Source: Microbacteriaceae bacterium
Lineage (GTDB): Bacteria > Actinomycetota > Actinomycetes > Actinomycetales > Microbacteriaceae
DNA length: 64,000 nucleotides
Reading direction: 5' to 3'
Assembly (NCBI GenBank): GCA_019639055.1
Contig: JAHBSP010000007.1
Location: forward strand, 1 to 64,000
This document shows, one piece after another, positions 21,422 to 30,087 of this stretch (positions are counted from its first letter, which is position 1; every line of letters begins with the position of its first letter). A program made the position numbers and the translations under genes. Below the pieces are notes generated by a model. That model was given only the letters and a program-made list of their open reading frames with translations, was not told where the DNA came from and ran no database searches.

Positions 21422-22726
21422 ATGGACCCGAATACCGGGGAATACACTGAGCCTGAAAGTGCTCAAGTTTTAGAGACTGATCGACCGAACTGGAAGCGGC
21501 ATGTTTTCCTTTTCATTTCTGGGCAGACGATTTCCACATTTGGTTCGATGCTGGTTGGTTATGCCGTGATGTGGTACCTAGTCATAGAAACCCAATCCGG
21601 TTTGATGATGGCGCTCTGGGGAATTTTTGGTGCGCTCCCACAGGCACTGGTTTCCACATTCGCTGGTGTGCTGGCAGACCGAGTCAACAGAAAACTGTTA
21701 ATTATTGTTGCAGACGCATCTATCGCGATCGCCACCGTAATTTTGGCGTTGTTTATGACATTCGGATACACAGAATACTGGCTAATATTCCTAATTCTGG
21801 CTATCCGCTCAGCCGGGCAGGGCATCCAGAATCCGGCAGTTACAGCCATGATTCCGCAGATCGTCCCTACCAGTCAACTTATGCGCGTAAACGGTATTAG
21901 GCAGAGCTTTGATTCGGCACTTATGCTCCTCGCTCCGGCTGCTGCTGGAGCAATCTATGGACTGTGGGGGATTATCCCGACTTTCTATGTGGATGCGGCT
22001 ACCGCATTTATCGGGATAGCGTTCCTGCTGATGATTCCGGTAAAGACTCTTCGTGGCGCTGAAGAACAGGGGAGCTATATTAGTGAACTTGTTGAGGGTG
22101 TGAAATACGTTTGGCACCACGCCTTCGTGCGCTGGATTCTTACCCTGTTTGCGATTGTTTTCTTCCTCACCGTGGCTCCTAGTGCACTAACGCCACTGAT
22201 GCTTGAGCGCGAATGGGGCGGGGAAGTTTGGAAACTTACAGTCCTGGAAATCGCTTTCGCTGTGGGAATGATGATCGGTGGAATTGTAATCGGTATCGTT
22301 GGTTCAAAAATCAAGAAGATTCCGGTGATTCTTGGCGCTATCCTCTCGTTCTCGATATTTTCACTGCTACTGGGTGTCGCACCAGATCTAATCACTTTCT
22401 ACGTGTTTATGTTCCTTGTCGGTATCTCGGTTCCGTTCTTTAGCACCACAACGGTTACGCTCCTGCAGGAGACTGTTGAGCCTGAAAAGCAGGGTCGAGT
22501 GTTTGGACTTATGGGAATTGTTTTCGCACTGGCAATGCCGGTTGGTTTGGCAATCCTCGGACCTTTGGCAGATATTGTAGACATCCGTTGGATTCTGATC
22601 GTTACCGGCGTATTCACAGTATTGATTTGCGGATGGGCAGTCGCAGTACCAAGCGGCAGAAAAGCAATAACCGCTATCAATGAGCATGAATTGAACAAGG
22701 CTGAATCAGCGAAAAAGCAAGACTGA
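21422..22726 (+). CDS. MFS transporter, MefA/drug-efflux-like
   Basis: 434 aa, 12 predicted TM helices, with the MFS motif A-like GVLADRVNRKLLIIVADA between TM2 and TM3 and a second-half counterpart. It resembles the MFS_3 group that includes macrolide and multidrug exporters; the substrate is unknown. AGAGGAAAA precedes ATG 21422, so unlike many neighbours it has a ribosome-binding site. It lies 20 bases after rseP and is probably cotranscribed with it. It converges with the fused synthase gene on the other strand. Confidence 0.85.
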   Translation: MDPNTGEYTEPESAQVLETDRPNWKRHVFLFISGQTISTFGSMLVGYAVMWYLVIETQSGLMMALWGIFGALPQALVSTFAGVLADRVNRKLLIIVADASIAIATVILALFMTFGYTEYWLIFLILAIRSAGQGIQNPAVTAMIPQIVPTSQLMRVNGIRQSFDSALMLLAPAAAGAIYGLWGIIPTFYVDAATAFIGIAFLLMIPVKTLRGAEEQGSYISELVEGVKYVWHHAFVRWILTLFAIVFFLTVAPSALTPLMLEREWGGEVWKLTVLEIAFAVGMMIGGIVIGIVGSKIKKIPVILGAILSFSIFSLLLGVAPDLITFYVFMFLVGISVPFFSTTTVTLLQETVEPEKQGRVFGLMGIVFALAMPVGLAILGPLADIVDIRWILIVTGVFTVLICGWAVAVPSGRKAITAINEHELNKAESAKKQD

Positions 22727-22761
22727 AATATCCAAAAATATTTAGCGGGATGCGCGGGGCT

Positions 22762-24633
22762 CTAGGAAGAAAGCCCTAAGGAACTGAGCGTCAAAAGTTC
22801 TAAAGCGCGAAGGCCATCCTTAGAGAGCACGGATTCAACGTGCCCCTGCACCGATGAGAATCCGGGGCCGTTAAGTCCAAAAACGTCACCGGTTGCACCA
22901 TCAAAGTCGGCCACTACACCCTCAGGCAAAGCTCCAAACTTTGCGGTGAAAGTATTGTAAAAACCGATTGTGAGCAGTCGCCCCTGAAGCGGAACTTCTA
23001 ACTGCACACCCTGACGAGGTGCAGGAAGTTTTTCTAGGCGTAGCCCCATGACAAGTGAAAGTACCTGATGGCTGAGGCAAACTGCTAGCAGTGGCTTGGC
23101 GCTCTTCAATCTTGCGCGCACCACTTTATGAACCGCGGCGATTCGGACATCGGTAATATTTTCTGGATCACCAGGACCTGGCCCGGCCAGAAGGAGGTCG
23201 TATTTTTCGGCGACTGCGTGGTCGTAGCTGTTCCAGCGCACAATATCTACTTCGAGTCCCAAGTGGCGAAGCTGATGACCAATCATTGTGGTGAAACGAT
23301 CCTCGAAATCAACTATTAGTACCTTTTTTCCTGCAAGCGCAGCAATGGGTTTAGGTGCTTGTTCCTGCAACCAAAACTCAGCCAGGGAGCGGTTGCGCCT
23401 AGCAAGAGCCGCCTGAACTTCAGGGATACTATCTAATTGCACCGGCTCCGCGTCTGCTTTCCCGTTTGCGCGCACAGCACGTTTGTCCTCTATAAATCCA
23501 AATGCGCTAAGCAAACCGGATGCTTTAGAGAGGGTTTCCAGGGCTTCGCTGTGAGGATCAGAATTTCTCACCAGTGTTGCTCCAGCGCTAATGCGGATAG
23601 CGCCATCCTCGGAAATTTGTGCTGTGCGAATCAGGATTGGGGCATCCAAGTCATGCGAGCCCTGGTCGTTGGGTGAAATTAGCGCCAAAACTCCGGAATA
23701 GTATCCGCGCGGACGTTTCTCATACTTCTTGATGATGGTGCAGGCATTCTCCATTGGTGCGCCGGTTACGGTTGGTGCAAACATTGTGCGAAGCAAAACA
23801 TCACGCACATCGAGGTCAGTGTGCCCTCGAAGCAAATATTCTGTGTGGGTAAGCCTCGACATCTGTTTCAGGTAAGGTCCGTGAATGTAACCACCGGAGG
23901 AGCAGATTTCGCTCATCATTTTCAGTTCTTCATCGACGACCATAAACAGTTCGCCGACTTCTTTCTGATTACCAAGGAAATCAATAAAGTCTAGAGGGTC
24001 AGGGTTGCCTTTTACGTGCCGGAAAGTACCCGAAATCGGATTCATGGTGGTGACCCCATTTTTTACCGAAATATGCCGCTCAGGGGATGCTCCAACCAGA
24101 ATCTGTCCGGGGGTGACAATCGCGAAAGTCCAATATGCGCCACGTTCGTTCACAAGCAGTTTTCTAAGCAGGGTGAGTGCCAGTCGGTGAGTGTTACTAC
24201 CCTCCAGATTCGCCACCGCGATGAAATCTCTTCTAATAACGAAGTTTGCACCTTCTCCGCCACCGATTTCGTCACGAATTACTGCCTGGACGCTTCGCTC
24301 ATATTCCGCATCCGGTATATCGAAACCGGAAATTTCCACATTCGGAGAAAAATCAGGAAGCAATTCGATTAGCGAGTCTTCAGAAATTTCTTCCCGTTTT
24401 GAAATCTCCATAACTCGAAGCGGAGTGTTATCTTCAAAGACTTCATAGCCACGTTCACGAATCTGCGCATAGGGAATCATCACCAGTTGTTCGCTCTTGT
24501 TGAGCGGAATATCACGTAGTGACTTTAGATCTTTGACCCCGCCAGTGAGAACCTCAGCAGCCGCTTGATCTTTGCGAACAAGAATCGCCCACGACTCAAT
24601 TTTCGAATCAATAATCTTAGAAAGCAGGGGCAT
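22762..24633 (-). CDS. Fused anthranilate synthase / 2-amino-2-deoxyisochorismate synthase, PhzE-like
   Basis: 623 aa, one chain. The chorismate-utilising TrpE-like domain (about 1-400) has MNPISGTFRH, TVTGAPMENAC and RISAGATLV. The class I glutamine amidotransferase domain (about 435-615) has AGPGPGDP, the nucleophile in AVCLSHQVLS, and His-Glu in VQGHVES. Order and length match PhzE, which aminates chorismate, more than separate trpE/trpG; the CLSHQ form is also PhzE-like in my recollection. No other phenazine or tryptophan gene is in the window. It stands alone between an MFS exporter and ispG, breaking the usual rseP-ispG adjacency. The product, ADIC or anthranilate, is undecided. Confidence 0.82.
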   Translation of the reverse strand: MPLLSKIIDSKIESWAILVRKDQAAAEVLTGGVKDLKSLRDIPLNKSEQLVMIPYAQIRERGYEVFEDNTPLRVMEISKREEISEDSLIELLPDFSPNVEISGFDIPDAEYERSVQAVIRDEIGGGEGANFVIRRDFIAVANLEGSNTHRLALTLLRKLLVNERGAYWTFAIVTPGQILVGASPERHISVKNGVTTMNPISGTFRHVKGNPDPLDFIDFLGNQKEVGELFMVVDEELKMMSEICSSGGYIHGPYLKQMSRLTHTEYLLRGHTDLDVRDVLLRTMFAPTVTGAPMENACTIIKKYEKRPRGYYSGVLALISPNDQGSHDLDAPILIRTAQISEDGAIRISAGATLVRNSDPHSEALETLSKASGLLSAFGFIEDKRAVRANGKADAEPVQLDSIPEVQAALARRNRSLAEFWLQEQAPKPIAALAGKKVLIVDFEDRFTTMIGHQLRHLGLEVDIVRWNSYDHAVAEKYDLLLAGPGPGDPENITDVRIAAVHKVVRARLKSAKPLLAVCLSHQVLSLVMGLRLEKLPAPRQGVQLEVPLQGRLLTIGFYNTFTAKFGALPEGVVADFDGATGDVFGLNGPGFSSVQGHVESVLSKDGLRALELLTLSSLGLSS

Positions 24634-24668
24634 GCGTTCAATGCTACCGAACTATCAGGTTTTAGTCT

Positions 24669-24674
24669 TAGGCT
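24669..24674 (+). promoter_or_regulatory. -10 box TAGGCT, probable leaderless promoter of ispG
   Basis: TAGGCT ends six bases before GTG 24681; the intervening TAATGG contains no ribosome-binding site. Confidence 0.55.
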
Positions 24675-24680
24675 TAATGG

Positions 24681-25832
24681 GTGCCAGCAATAAATCTAGG
24701 TATGCCTCATGCTCCGGTGACTCTCGCTCCTCGGAGAAAATCTAGGCAAATTAAAGTAGGGAAAGTTCTCGTCGGTGGGGATGCGCCAATCAGCGTGCAA
24801 TCAATGACGACTACCAAAACAACCGATATCAACGGCACCCTACAACAAATAGCTGAACTTACTGCAACCGGCTGTGACATTGTCAGAGTTGCTGTGCCTT
24901 CACAGGATGATGCCGATGTTTTGCACATCATCGCGAAGAAAAGCCAGATTCCGGTAATCGCCGATATTCACTTCCAACCCAAGTATGTTTTCCAAGCCAT
25001 CGATGCCGGATGCGCTGCCGTGCGCGTGAACCCTGGCAACATCCGTAAATTTGACGACCAGGTCAAGGAAATTGCGAAGGCTGCTGGCGATGCCGGGGTG
25101 AGTATCCGGATTGGCGTAAACGCCGGTTCTTTGGACCCTAGGCTTTTGCAGAAGTACGGGAAGGCAACTCCGGAGGCTCTTGTTGAAAGCGCGGTTTGGG
25201 AGGCTTCACTTTTTGAGGAGCACGACTTTCATGATTTCAAAATCTCTGTGAAACATAACGACCCGATTGTGATGGTGCAGGCATACCGCATGCTCGCAGA
25301 GCGCGGCGACTGGCCGCTACACCTTGGAGTTACCGAGGCAGGACCTGCTTTCCAGGGCACCATTAAGAGTGCGACAGCTTTCGGTATTCTGCTCTCTGAA
25401 GGAATCGGTGACACCATCAGGGTTTCGCTCTCCGCCCCGCCTGCGGAGGAAGTTAAAGTTGGTTTGCAAATTCTGCAGTCGCTGAACTTGCGTGAGCGCA
25501 AACTGGAAATTGTTTCCTGTCCTTCCTGCGGTCGTGCTCAGGTGGATGTCTACACCCTCGCTGATTCTGTTACTGAAGGTTTGAAGCATGTCCAGGTTCC
25601 ACTCCGCGTAGCTGTGATGGGCTGTGTTGTGAACGGCCCAGGTGAGGCGCGCGAAGCGGATCTCGGTGTTGCCAGTGGTAACGGCAAGGGACAGATTTTT
25701 GTGAAAGGCGAAGTTATTAAGACCGTGCCCGAGGCAGAAATCGTGGAGACTCTGATTGCTGAGGCGAACCGTATCGCTCAAGAAATGGGTACCGAACTCG
25801 GGGTAGGCTCTCCCACAGTTGTTACCAAATAG
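24681..25832 (+). CDS. ispG: 4-hydroxy-3-methylbut-2-en-1-yl diphosphate synthase
   Basis: MEP-pathway [4Fe-4S] enzyme converting MEcPP to HMBPP, 383 aa without the plant insert. Cluster cysteines are seen in SCPSCGRAQ and [10 protein letters not shown]. The N-terminus VPAINLGMP...[12 protein letters not shown] is the usual actinobacterial one and supports GTG 24681. dxr lies 5.7 kb upstream in the same strand. The acyl-CoA dehydrogenase-like gene begins four bases after the stop. Confidence 0.96.
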   Translation: MPAINLGMPHAPVTLAPRRKSRQIKVGKVLVGGDAPISVQSMTTTKTTDINGTLQQIAELTATGCDIVRVAVPSQDDADVLHIIAKKSQIPVIADIHFQPKYVFQAIDAGCAAVRVNPGNIRKFDDQVKEIAKAAGDAGVSIRIGVNAGSLDPRLLQKYGKATPEALVESAVWEASLFEEHDFHDFKISVKHNDPIVMVQAYRMLAERGDWPLHLGVTEAGPAFQGTIKSATAFGILLSEGIGDTIRVSLSAPPAEEVKVGLQILQSLNLRERKLEIVSCPSCGRAQVDVYTLADSVTEGLKHVQVPLRVAVMGCVVNGPGEAREADLGVASGNGKGQIFVKGEVIKTVPEAEIVETLIAEANRIAQEMGTELGVGSPTVVTK

Positions 25833-25835
25833 GGG

Positions 25836-27026
25836 ATGAGTGAAGTGAGCGTGCTGGAAAATTCGCTGTTAGAAAAAATGCGAGAGCGCGCATACGTTTT
25901 TGATCAGGAAAATAAGTTTCCGGATGCCGATATCACCGATCTAAAAAAGGCGGGCTACCTAAAGATCGCGCTCCCTGAAGCTTTTGGGGGCAGAGGCTTA
26001 TCGCTGGCTGAAGTTATTGTCGAGCAGCGCTTCCTTGCCGCTTATGCACCAGCAACCGCGCTATCGGTTGCCATGCACCAAATCATAAACACTGCACTTG
26101 CGACAGCTTTTCAGGCCACTTGGATGTCTGAATCACAGAAACAGGCGCTGGCTCAAGTTTTCGAGGCTACCGCTGCTGGTGAACTTTTCGCACTCGGAAT
26201 TAGTGAGATCGGCAACGACCAACACCTTTACGATTCCAAAACCGTAGCGACTAAAACCGCTGACGGCTACAAGGTTTCCGGAATTAAAAACACTGTCACC
26301 GCTGCCGGTGCTTTCGACTCAATTGTTTTTCACGCGCTCGATGACGAAAACCAGGAACTCGTTTACTTCTTCCTGCCGCGCAACGACTCCATGAAACCCC
26401 ACGGAACATGGGACACTCTCGGTATGCGCGCCAGCCAGTCATTCGGAATCCACTTCACTGAAACGGTGGCTCCTGAATCCGCAGTGCTTTGGAAATCCAA
26501 ACTGGGGGAAAAGAAAGACCCGTTTATCGGCACGCTCGCAAAAGCTTTCTCGCTGATCGTCACCTCGATTTATCTGGGTATTGGTGACCGCGGTGTGGAA
26601 ATTGCTAGGGATGCTGTGCGCTTCCGTGAAAGCAAACTGCAACAACAGCTCGAAAGCAAACAGCAAGAACAGGATGCGTTTGGAGGCGATTCCTTCGCTA
26701 GCGATACCAGCGCAATCGACGCCTTAGCTCGGGACACCCTCGGAAGAGCGGCAATTGCGGTAGACGCTGCCGGAAATCATCTGCTCAGGATCGCGGAGAC
26801 TCCAAGTATCAGTAGCGAGCGCTCGTGGTCTATTGCTGGGGCAAAAACCGTGGTGTTGCAGGCATCAAAGCAGGCAGTGCAAATAGCAACAGATTTGCAG
26901 GGTGCCGGCTGGTTTAGGGCAGGAAGTGAATTGGAGAGGCTCAGTCGTGATGTGCTTGCAGGAGATTTGCATCCAAATAAACCCAGTGTTGCTCGTGCCC
27001 GCGCGGCAGATGCCCTTCTCGGCTGA
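25836..27026 (+). CDS. Acyl-CoA dehydrogenase-family flavoprotein
   Basis: 396 aa with the three-part acyl-CoA dehydrogenase fold: N-terminal helices ([25 protein letters not shown]), central beta domain ([30 protein letters not shown]), C-terminal helices. It resembles the members that include flavin-dependent DszC/hydroxylase-like enzymes as much as true dehydrogenases; I do not see a clear catalytic glutamate motif and leave the substrate open. A Gln/Glu/Lys-rich insert lies around residues 265-280. Starts four bases after ispG, hence cotranscribed. Confidence 0.8.
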   Translation: MSEVSVLENSLLEKMRERAYVFDQENKFPDADITDLKKAGYLKIALPEAFGGRGLSLAEVIVEQRFLAAYAPATALSVAMHQIINTALATAFQATWMSESQKQALAQVFEATAAGELFALGISEIGNDQHLYDSKTVATKTADGYKVSGIKNTVTAAGAFDSIVFHALDDENQELVYFFLPRNDSMKPHGTWDTLGMRASQSFGIHFTETVAPESAVLWKSKLGEKKDPFIGTLAKAFSLIVTSIYLGIGDRGVEIARDAVRFRESKLQQQLESKQQEQDAFGGDSFASDTSAIDALARDTLGRAAIAVDAAGNHLLRIAETPSISSERSWSIAGAKTVVLQASKQAVQIATDLQGAGWFRAGSELERLSRDVLAGDLHPNKPSVARARAADALLG

Positions 27027-27027
27027 C

Positions 27028-27033
27028 TAGAAT
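27028..27033 (+). promoter_or_regulatory. -10 box TAGAAT, probable leaderless promoter of proS
   Basis: TAGAAT begins two bases after the upstream stop and ends seven bases before GTG 27041, leaving no room for a ribosome-binding site. Confidence 0.6.
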
Positions 27034-27040
27034 TAAAGAC

Positions 27041-28792
27041 GTGCCAGATCGTCTTTCTCAACTTTTCGTTCGTACCCTCCGCGAGGACCCAGCCGATGCT
27101 GAGGTTCGTAGCCACAAACTTCTAGTTCGCGCCGGCTACATTCGCCGTGCCGCTCCGGGTATTTTCACCTGGTTGCCTCTGGGGCTGAAGGTGCGTCGCC
27201 GGATTGAGAAAATTATCCGAGACGAGATGGCAAACGCCGGAGCTCAGGAAGTTTTCTTCCCTGCGCTACTTCCTAAAGAGCCTTACGAGTTATCAGGCCG
27301 CTGGAAGACCTACGGTGATGGTATTTTCAGACTCACCGATCGTAAGGGTGCTGATTATCTACTTGCGCCTACGCACGAGGAAATGTTTACCCTCCTAGTC
27401 AAGGATCTTTACTCTTCCTACAAAGATTTACCGCTAACTATCTACCAAATTCAGGACAAGTATCGTGACGAGGCCCGCCCTCGTGCAGGTCTCCTACGCG
27501 GACGTGAATTCTCGATGAAGGATGCCTACTCATTCGATATCGACGACGCGGGGCTAGATTCCAGCTACCAAAAACAGCGGGATGCTTACGAACGGATTTT
27601 CCAGCGCCTCGGCATCGAGTACGTGATTGTGAATGCGGACAACGGCCTGATGGGAGGAGCCAAGAGCGAAGAGTTCCTACACCCAACCCCTGTTGGTGAA
27701 GACCTTTTTGTGCGCACTGACAGTTACGCCGCCAACGTGGAGGCTTTTGTAACCACCGGGCTTGCTGAAATTGACGCCAGTTCCACTCCAGCTGCGGCTG
27801 TGCATCCAAGTCCTAATACTCCAACAATTGAGACCCTGGTTGATTTTGCCAACGCAAACTGGGCTAGGGATGACCGGAAGTGGACAGCCGCTGACACACT
27901 GAAAAATGTTGTGCTGAAACTTACCCACCCTGACGAGTCGACTGAACTTGTAGTGGTGGCTGTTCCTGGTGATAGGGAAGCAGATCTAAAACGCATAGAG
28001 GTTGCTTTTGCTCCTGCGGAAGTAGCAACAGCAGAGGCGGAAGATTTCAAGAATTACCCAGAGCTAACAGTTGGATATATCGGCCCATGGTCTGAATCGG
28101 GTCAGTTCCTGGGTGAAAAGCATCCTGCAAAGATTCGCTACTTTGCTGACCCTCGTGTGGTAAACGGTAGTGCTTGGATTACTGGCGCAAATGTGCACGG
28201 ACACCACGCAATCAATGTTGTTGCAGGGCGAGACTTCACCCCAGACGGATACATCGAAGCCGCTGAAATACTTGCTGGAGATCAGGCACCTGACGGTTCA
28301 GGTCCGGTAGAGATTGCTCGTGGAATGGAAATTGGTCACGTATTCCAGCTCGGTCGTTTCTTCGCGGATGTGCTCGGGCTACAGGTGCTTGACCAGAACG
28401 GCAAGCTAGTGACTGTAACCATGGGTTCCTATGGAATCGGCGTGACTAGACTCTTGGCAATTCTTGCTGAAGAAAACAACGACGAAAAGGGTCTGATTTG
28501 GCCAAAGAATGTCGCCCCTTACGATGTGCAGATTGTTGCAGCTGGTAAAGATGATTCAATTCTGGATGCTGCTCTTGCGCTCGCGGGAGATCTGGAATCT
28601 GCCGGTTTTGATGTGCTGGTTGATGACCGCGCGGTCTCTCCGGGTGTGAAATTTGCTGATGCTGAAATCATTGGTGTGCCATCGATTGTTATTGTGGGTC
28701 GAAGAGCAGGTGAGCAGATTGCTGAGTTCTGGAACCGTGGCACGGGCGAAAGAAAAGAAGTGCACTTCTCTGAAGTAGCTGCGTTGATTTAA
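27041..28792 (+). CDS. proS: Prolyl-tRNA synthetase, bacterial type with editing insert
   Basis: Class II synthetase of 583 aa. Motif 2 ([26 protein letters not shown]) and motif 3 ([13 protein letters not shown]) flank the INS editing domain (about residues 225-390), and the anticodon-binding domain closes the protein. The N-terminus ([18 protein letters not shown]) is typical. Usually followed by rimP in actinobacteria; here nusA follows directly after 90 bases. Confidence 0.97.
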   Translation: MPDRLSQLFVRTLREDPADAEVRSHKLLVRAGYIRRAAPGIFTWLPLGLKVRRRIEKIIRDEMANAGAQEVFFPALLPKEPYELSGRWKTYGDGIFRLTDRKGADYLLAPTHEEMFTLLVKDLYSSYKDLPLTIYQIQDKYRDEARPRAGLLRGREFSMKDAYSFDIDDAGLDSSYQKQRDAYERIFQRLGIEYVIVNADNGLMGGAKSEEFLHPTPVGEDLFVRTDSYAANVEAFVTTGLAEIDASSTPAAAVHPSPNTPTIETLVDFANANWARDDRKWTAADTLKNVVLKLTHPDESTELVVVAVPGDREADLKRIEVAFAPAEVATAEAEDFKNYPELTVGYIGPWSESGQFLGEKHPAKIRYFADPRVVNGSAWITGANVHGHHAINVVAGRDFTPDGYIEAAEILAGDQAPDGSGPVEIARGMEIGHVFQLGRFFADVLGLQVLDQNGKLVTVTMGSYGIGVTRLLAILAEENNDEKGLIWPKNVAPYDVQIVAAGKDDSILDAALALAGDLESAGFDVLVDDRAVSPGVKFADAEIIGVPSIVIVGRRAGEQIAEFWNRGTGERKEVHFSEVAALI

Positions 28793-28821
28793 CTCTCAGC
28801 AGACTCACTACTCACTTGAAG

Positions 28822-28827
28822 TAGAAT
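28822..28827 (+). promoter_or_regulatory. -10 box TAGAAT upstream of nusA
   Basis: TAGAAT lies about 55 bases before the nusA ATG. It would give a leader of about 50 bases containing the G-rich ribosome-binding site AGGGGG. This is a leadered gene in contrast to many neighbours. Confidence 0.45.
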
Positions 28828-28882
28828 CTATTAGCAACCATCTAAAGCAGGTGGTCTGCATCCAGTTGAATAGGGGGCCCGC

Positions 28883-29884
28883 ATGGATATCGATTTGAAC
28901 GTGTTAAGAACGATTGAACGTGAGCGAGAGATCCCCTTTGATGAATTAGTGCATATTATCGAGCAGGCTATTCAGATTGCCTACATTAAGCACCAGCAAT
29001 CAACCAACGAGATTACGCTCACTCATGAGCAAGTTCGAGCTGTGTTAGACAAGAAAACCGGCGAAATCAGTGTTGCAACTCTCGAATTTGATGAGGAAGG
29101 CAACCTTATCGCTGAGCATAAGGATGAAGATTCAGAGTTCTCAAGGGTTGGAGCGAACGCGGCAAAGCAGGTAATCAACCAGCGAATCCGTGATATCGAG
29201 GATGACAAGATTCTGGGAGAATTCTCCGGTCGTGAGGGCGATATTGTTAGTGGAATTATTCAACAAGCCACTAACCCGAAGATGGTACACATTGATTTAG
29301 GTGCTGTTGAAGGGGTTATGCCTCCAGAGGAGCAGGTTCCGGGTGAAGATTATGCTCATGGAAAGCGCATAAGAGTTTACGTAACCAGCGTCACCAAGGG
29401 ACTCAAAGGACCATCCGTGACTGTTTCTCGTTCACACCCTGGTCTAGTTCGTAAGCTTTTCGCACTCGTTGCTCCAGAAATTGCCAACGGAGAGGTAGAG
29501 ATCGTTACCCTTGCTCGCGAGGCAGGACATCGCACCAAGATTTCTGTACGTTCAAAAGTGCCCAATGTAAATGCTAAGGGTGCCGTTATTGGCGAGATGG
29601 GCTCGAGGGTCCGCGCTGTAACCACAGAACTCAACGATGAAAAAATTGACATTATCGACTGGTCGGAAGATTTAGCCACTTTTGTTTCCAATGCTCTTTC
29701 CCCTGCGAAGGTTACCGAAACGCTGGTTGTGGATGCCGATGCAAAGGCGGTTCGTGCGTATGTTCCTGATTTCCAGTTATCCCTAGCGATCGGTAAAGAG
29801 GGGCAGAACGCTCGTCTGGCGGCCAAACTTACCGGCGCAAAGATTGATATTCAGCCGGACTCGCGCGCAGGAGATAGCGAATAG
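28883..29884 (+). CDS. nusA: Transcription elongation/termination factor NusA
   Basis: 333 aa, the normal actinobacterial length without the C-terminal acidic repeats. Order: N-terminal RNAP-binding domain (1-125), S1 domain (EGDIVSGIIQQATNPKMVHIDLG), KH1 (EVEIVTLAREAGHRTKISVRS) and KH2 (LSLAIGKEGQNARLAAKLTGAKIDI). It acts on pausing, intrinsic termination and antitermination. Given the degenerate Rho in this window, NusA-stimulated intrinsic termination may carry unusual weight here (inference). Confidence 0.96.
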   Translation: MDIDLNVLRTIEREREIPFDELVHIIEQAIQIAYIKHQQSTNEITLTHEQVRAVLDKKTGEISVATLEFDEEGNLIAEHKDEDSEFSRVGANAAKQVINQRIRDIEDDKILGEFSGREGDIVSGIIQQATNPKMVHIDLGAVEGVMPPEEQVPGEDYAHGKRIRVYVTSVTKGLKGPSVTVSRSHPGLVRKLFALVAPEIANGEVEIVTLAREAGHRTKISVRSKVPNVNAKGAVIGEMGSRVRAVTTELNDEKIDIIDWSEDLATFVSNALSPAKVTETLVVDADAKAVRAYVPDFQLSLAIGKEGQNARLAAKLTGAKIDIQPDSRAGDSE

Positions 29885-30038
29885 CAGAAGTTTCACCTTC
29901 AAGGTGAAGTCCGCACTGTTGTTGCGGTAGTATTGGAGATTGCGGTGCCAAAATGGCAACGCTATCAAGCTTTATGAAAGCAGATCGGCAAATGGACAAA
30001 TAATGAGCGGCTCGAAATGAGACCCGTAAGTATTTAAC

Positions 30039-30073
30039 GGTTTGCGCCTGACCAAAAGGTGCGCAAACCTTTT
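30039..30073 (+). terminator. Hairpin with T-run just upstream of infB
   Basis: GGTTTGCGC (30039-30047) pairs with GCGCAAACC (30061-30069), followed by TTTT. It ends about six bases before the infB Shine-Dalgarno AGGAG at 30079-30083. It may act as a nusA terminator or as an attenuator controlling read-through into infB. The 203-base gap from nusA holds no ylxR gene. Confidence 0.6.
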
Positions 30074-30087
30074 GGGACAGGAGAATT

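Noticed and set aside
29885-30038. Degraded ylxR remnant
   Set aside because: Only very short resemblances (KSALLLR in one frame, a short Arg-rich end in another) separated by stops; not enough to annotate.
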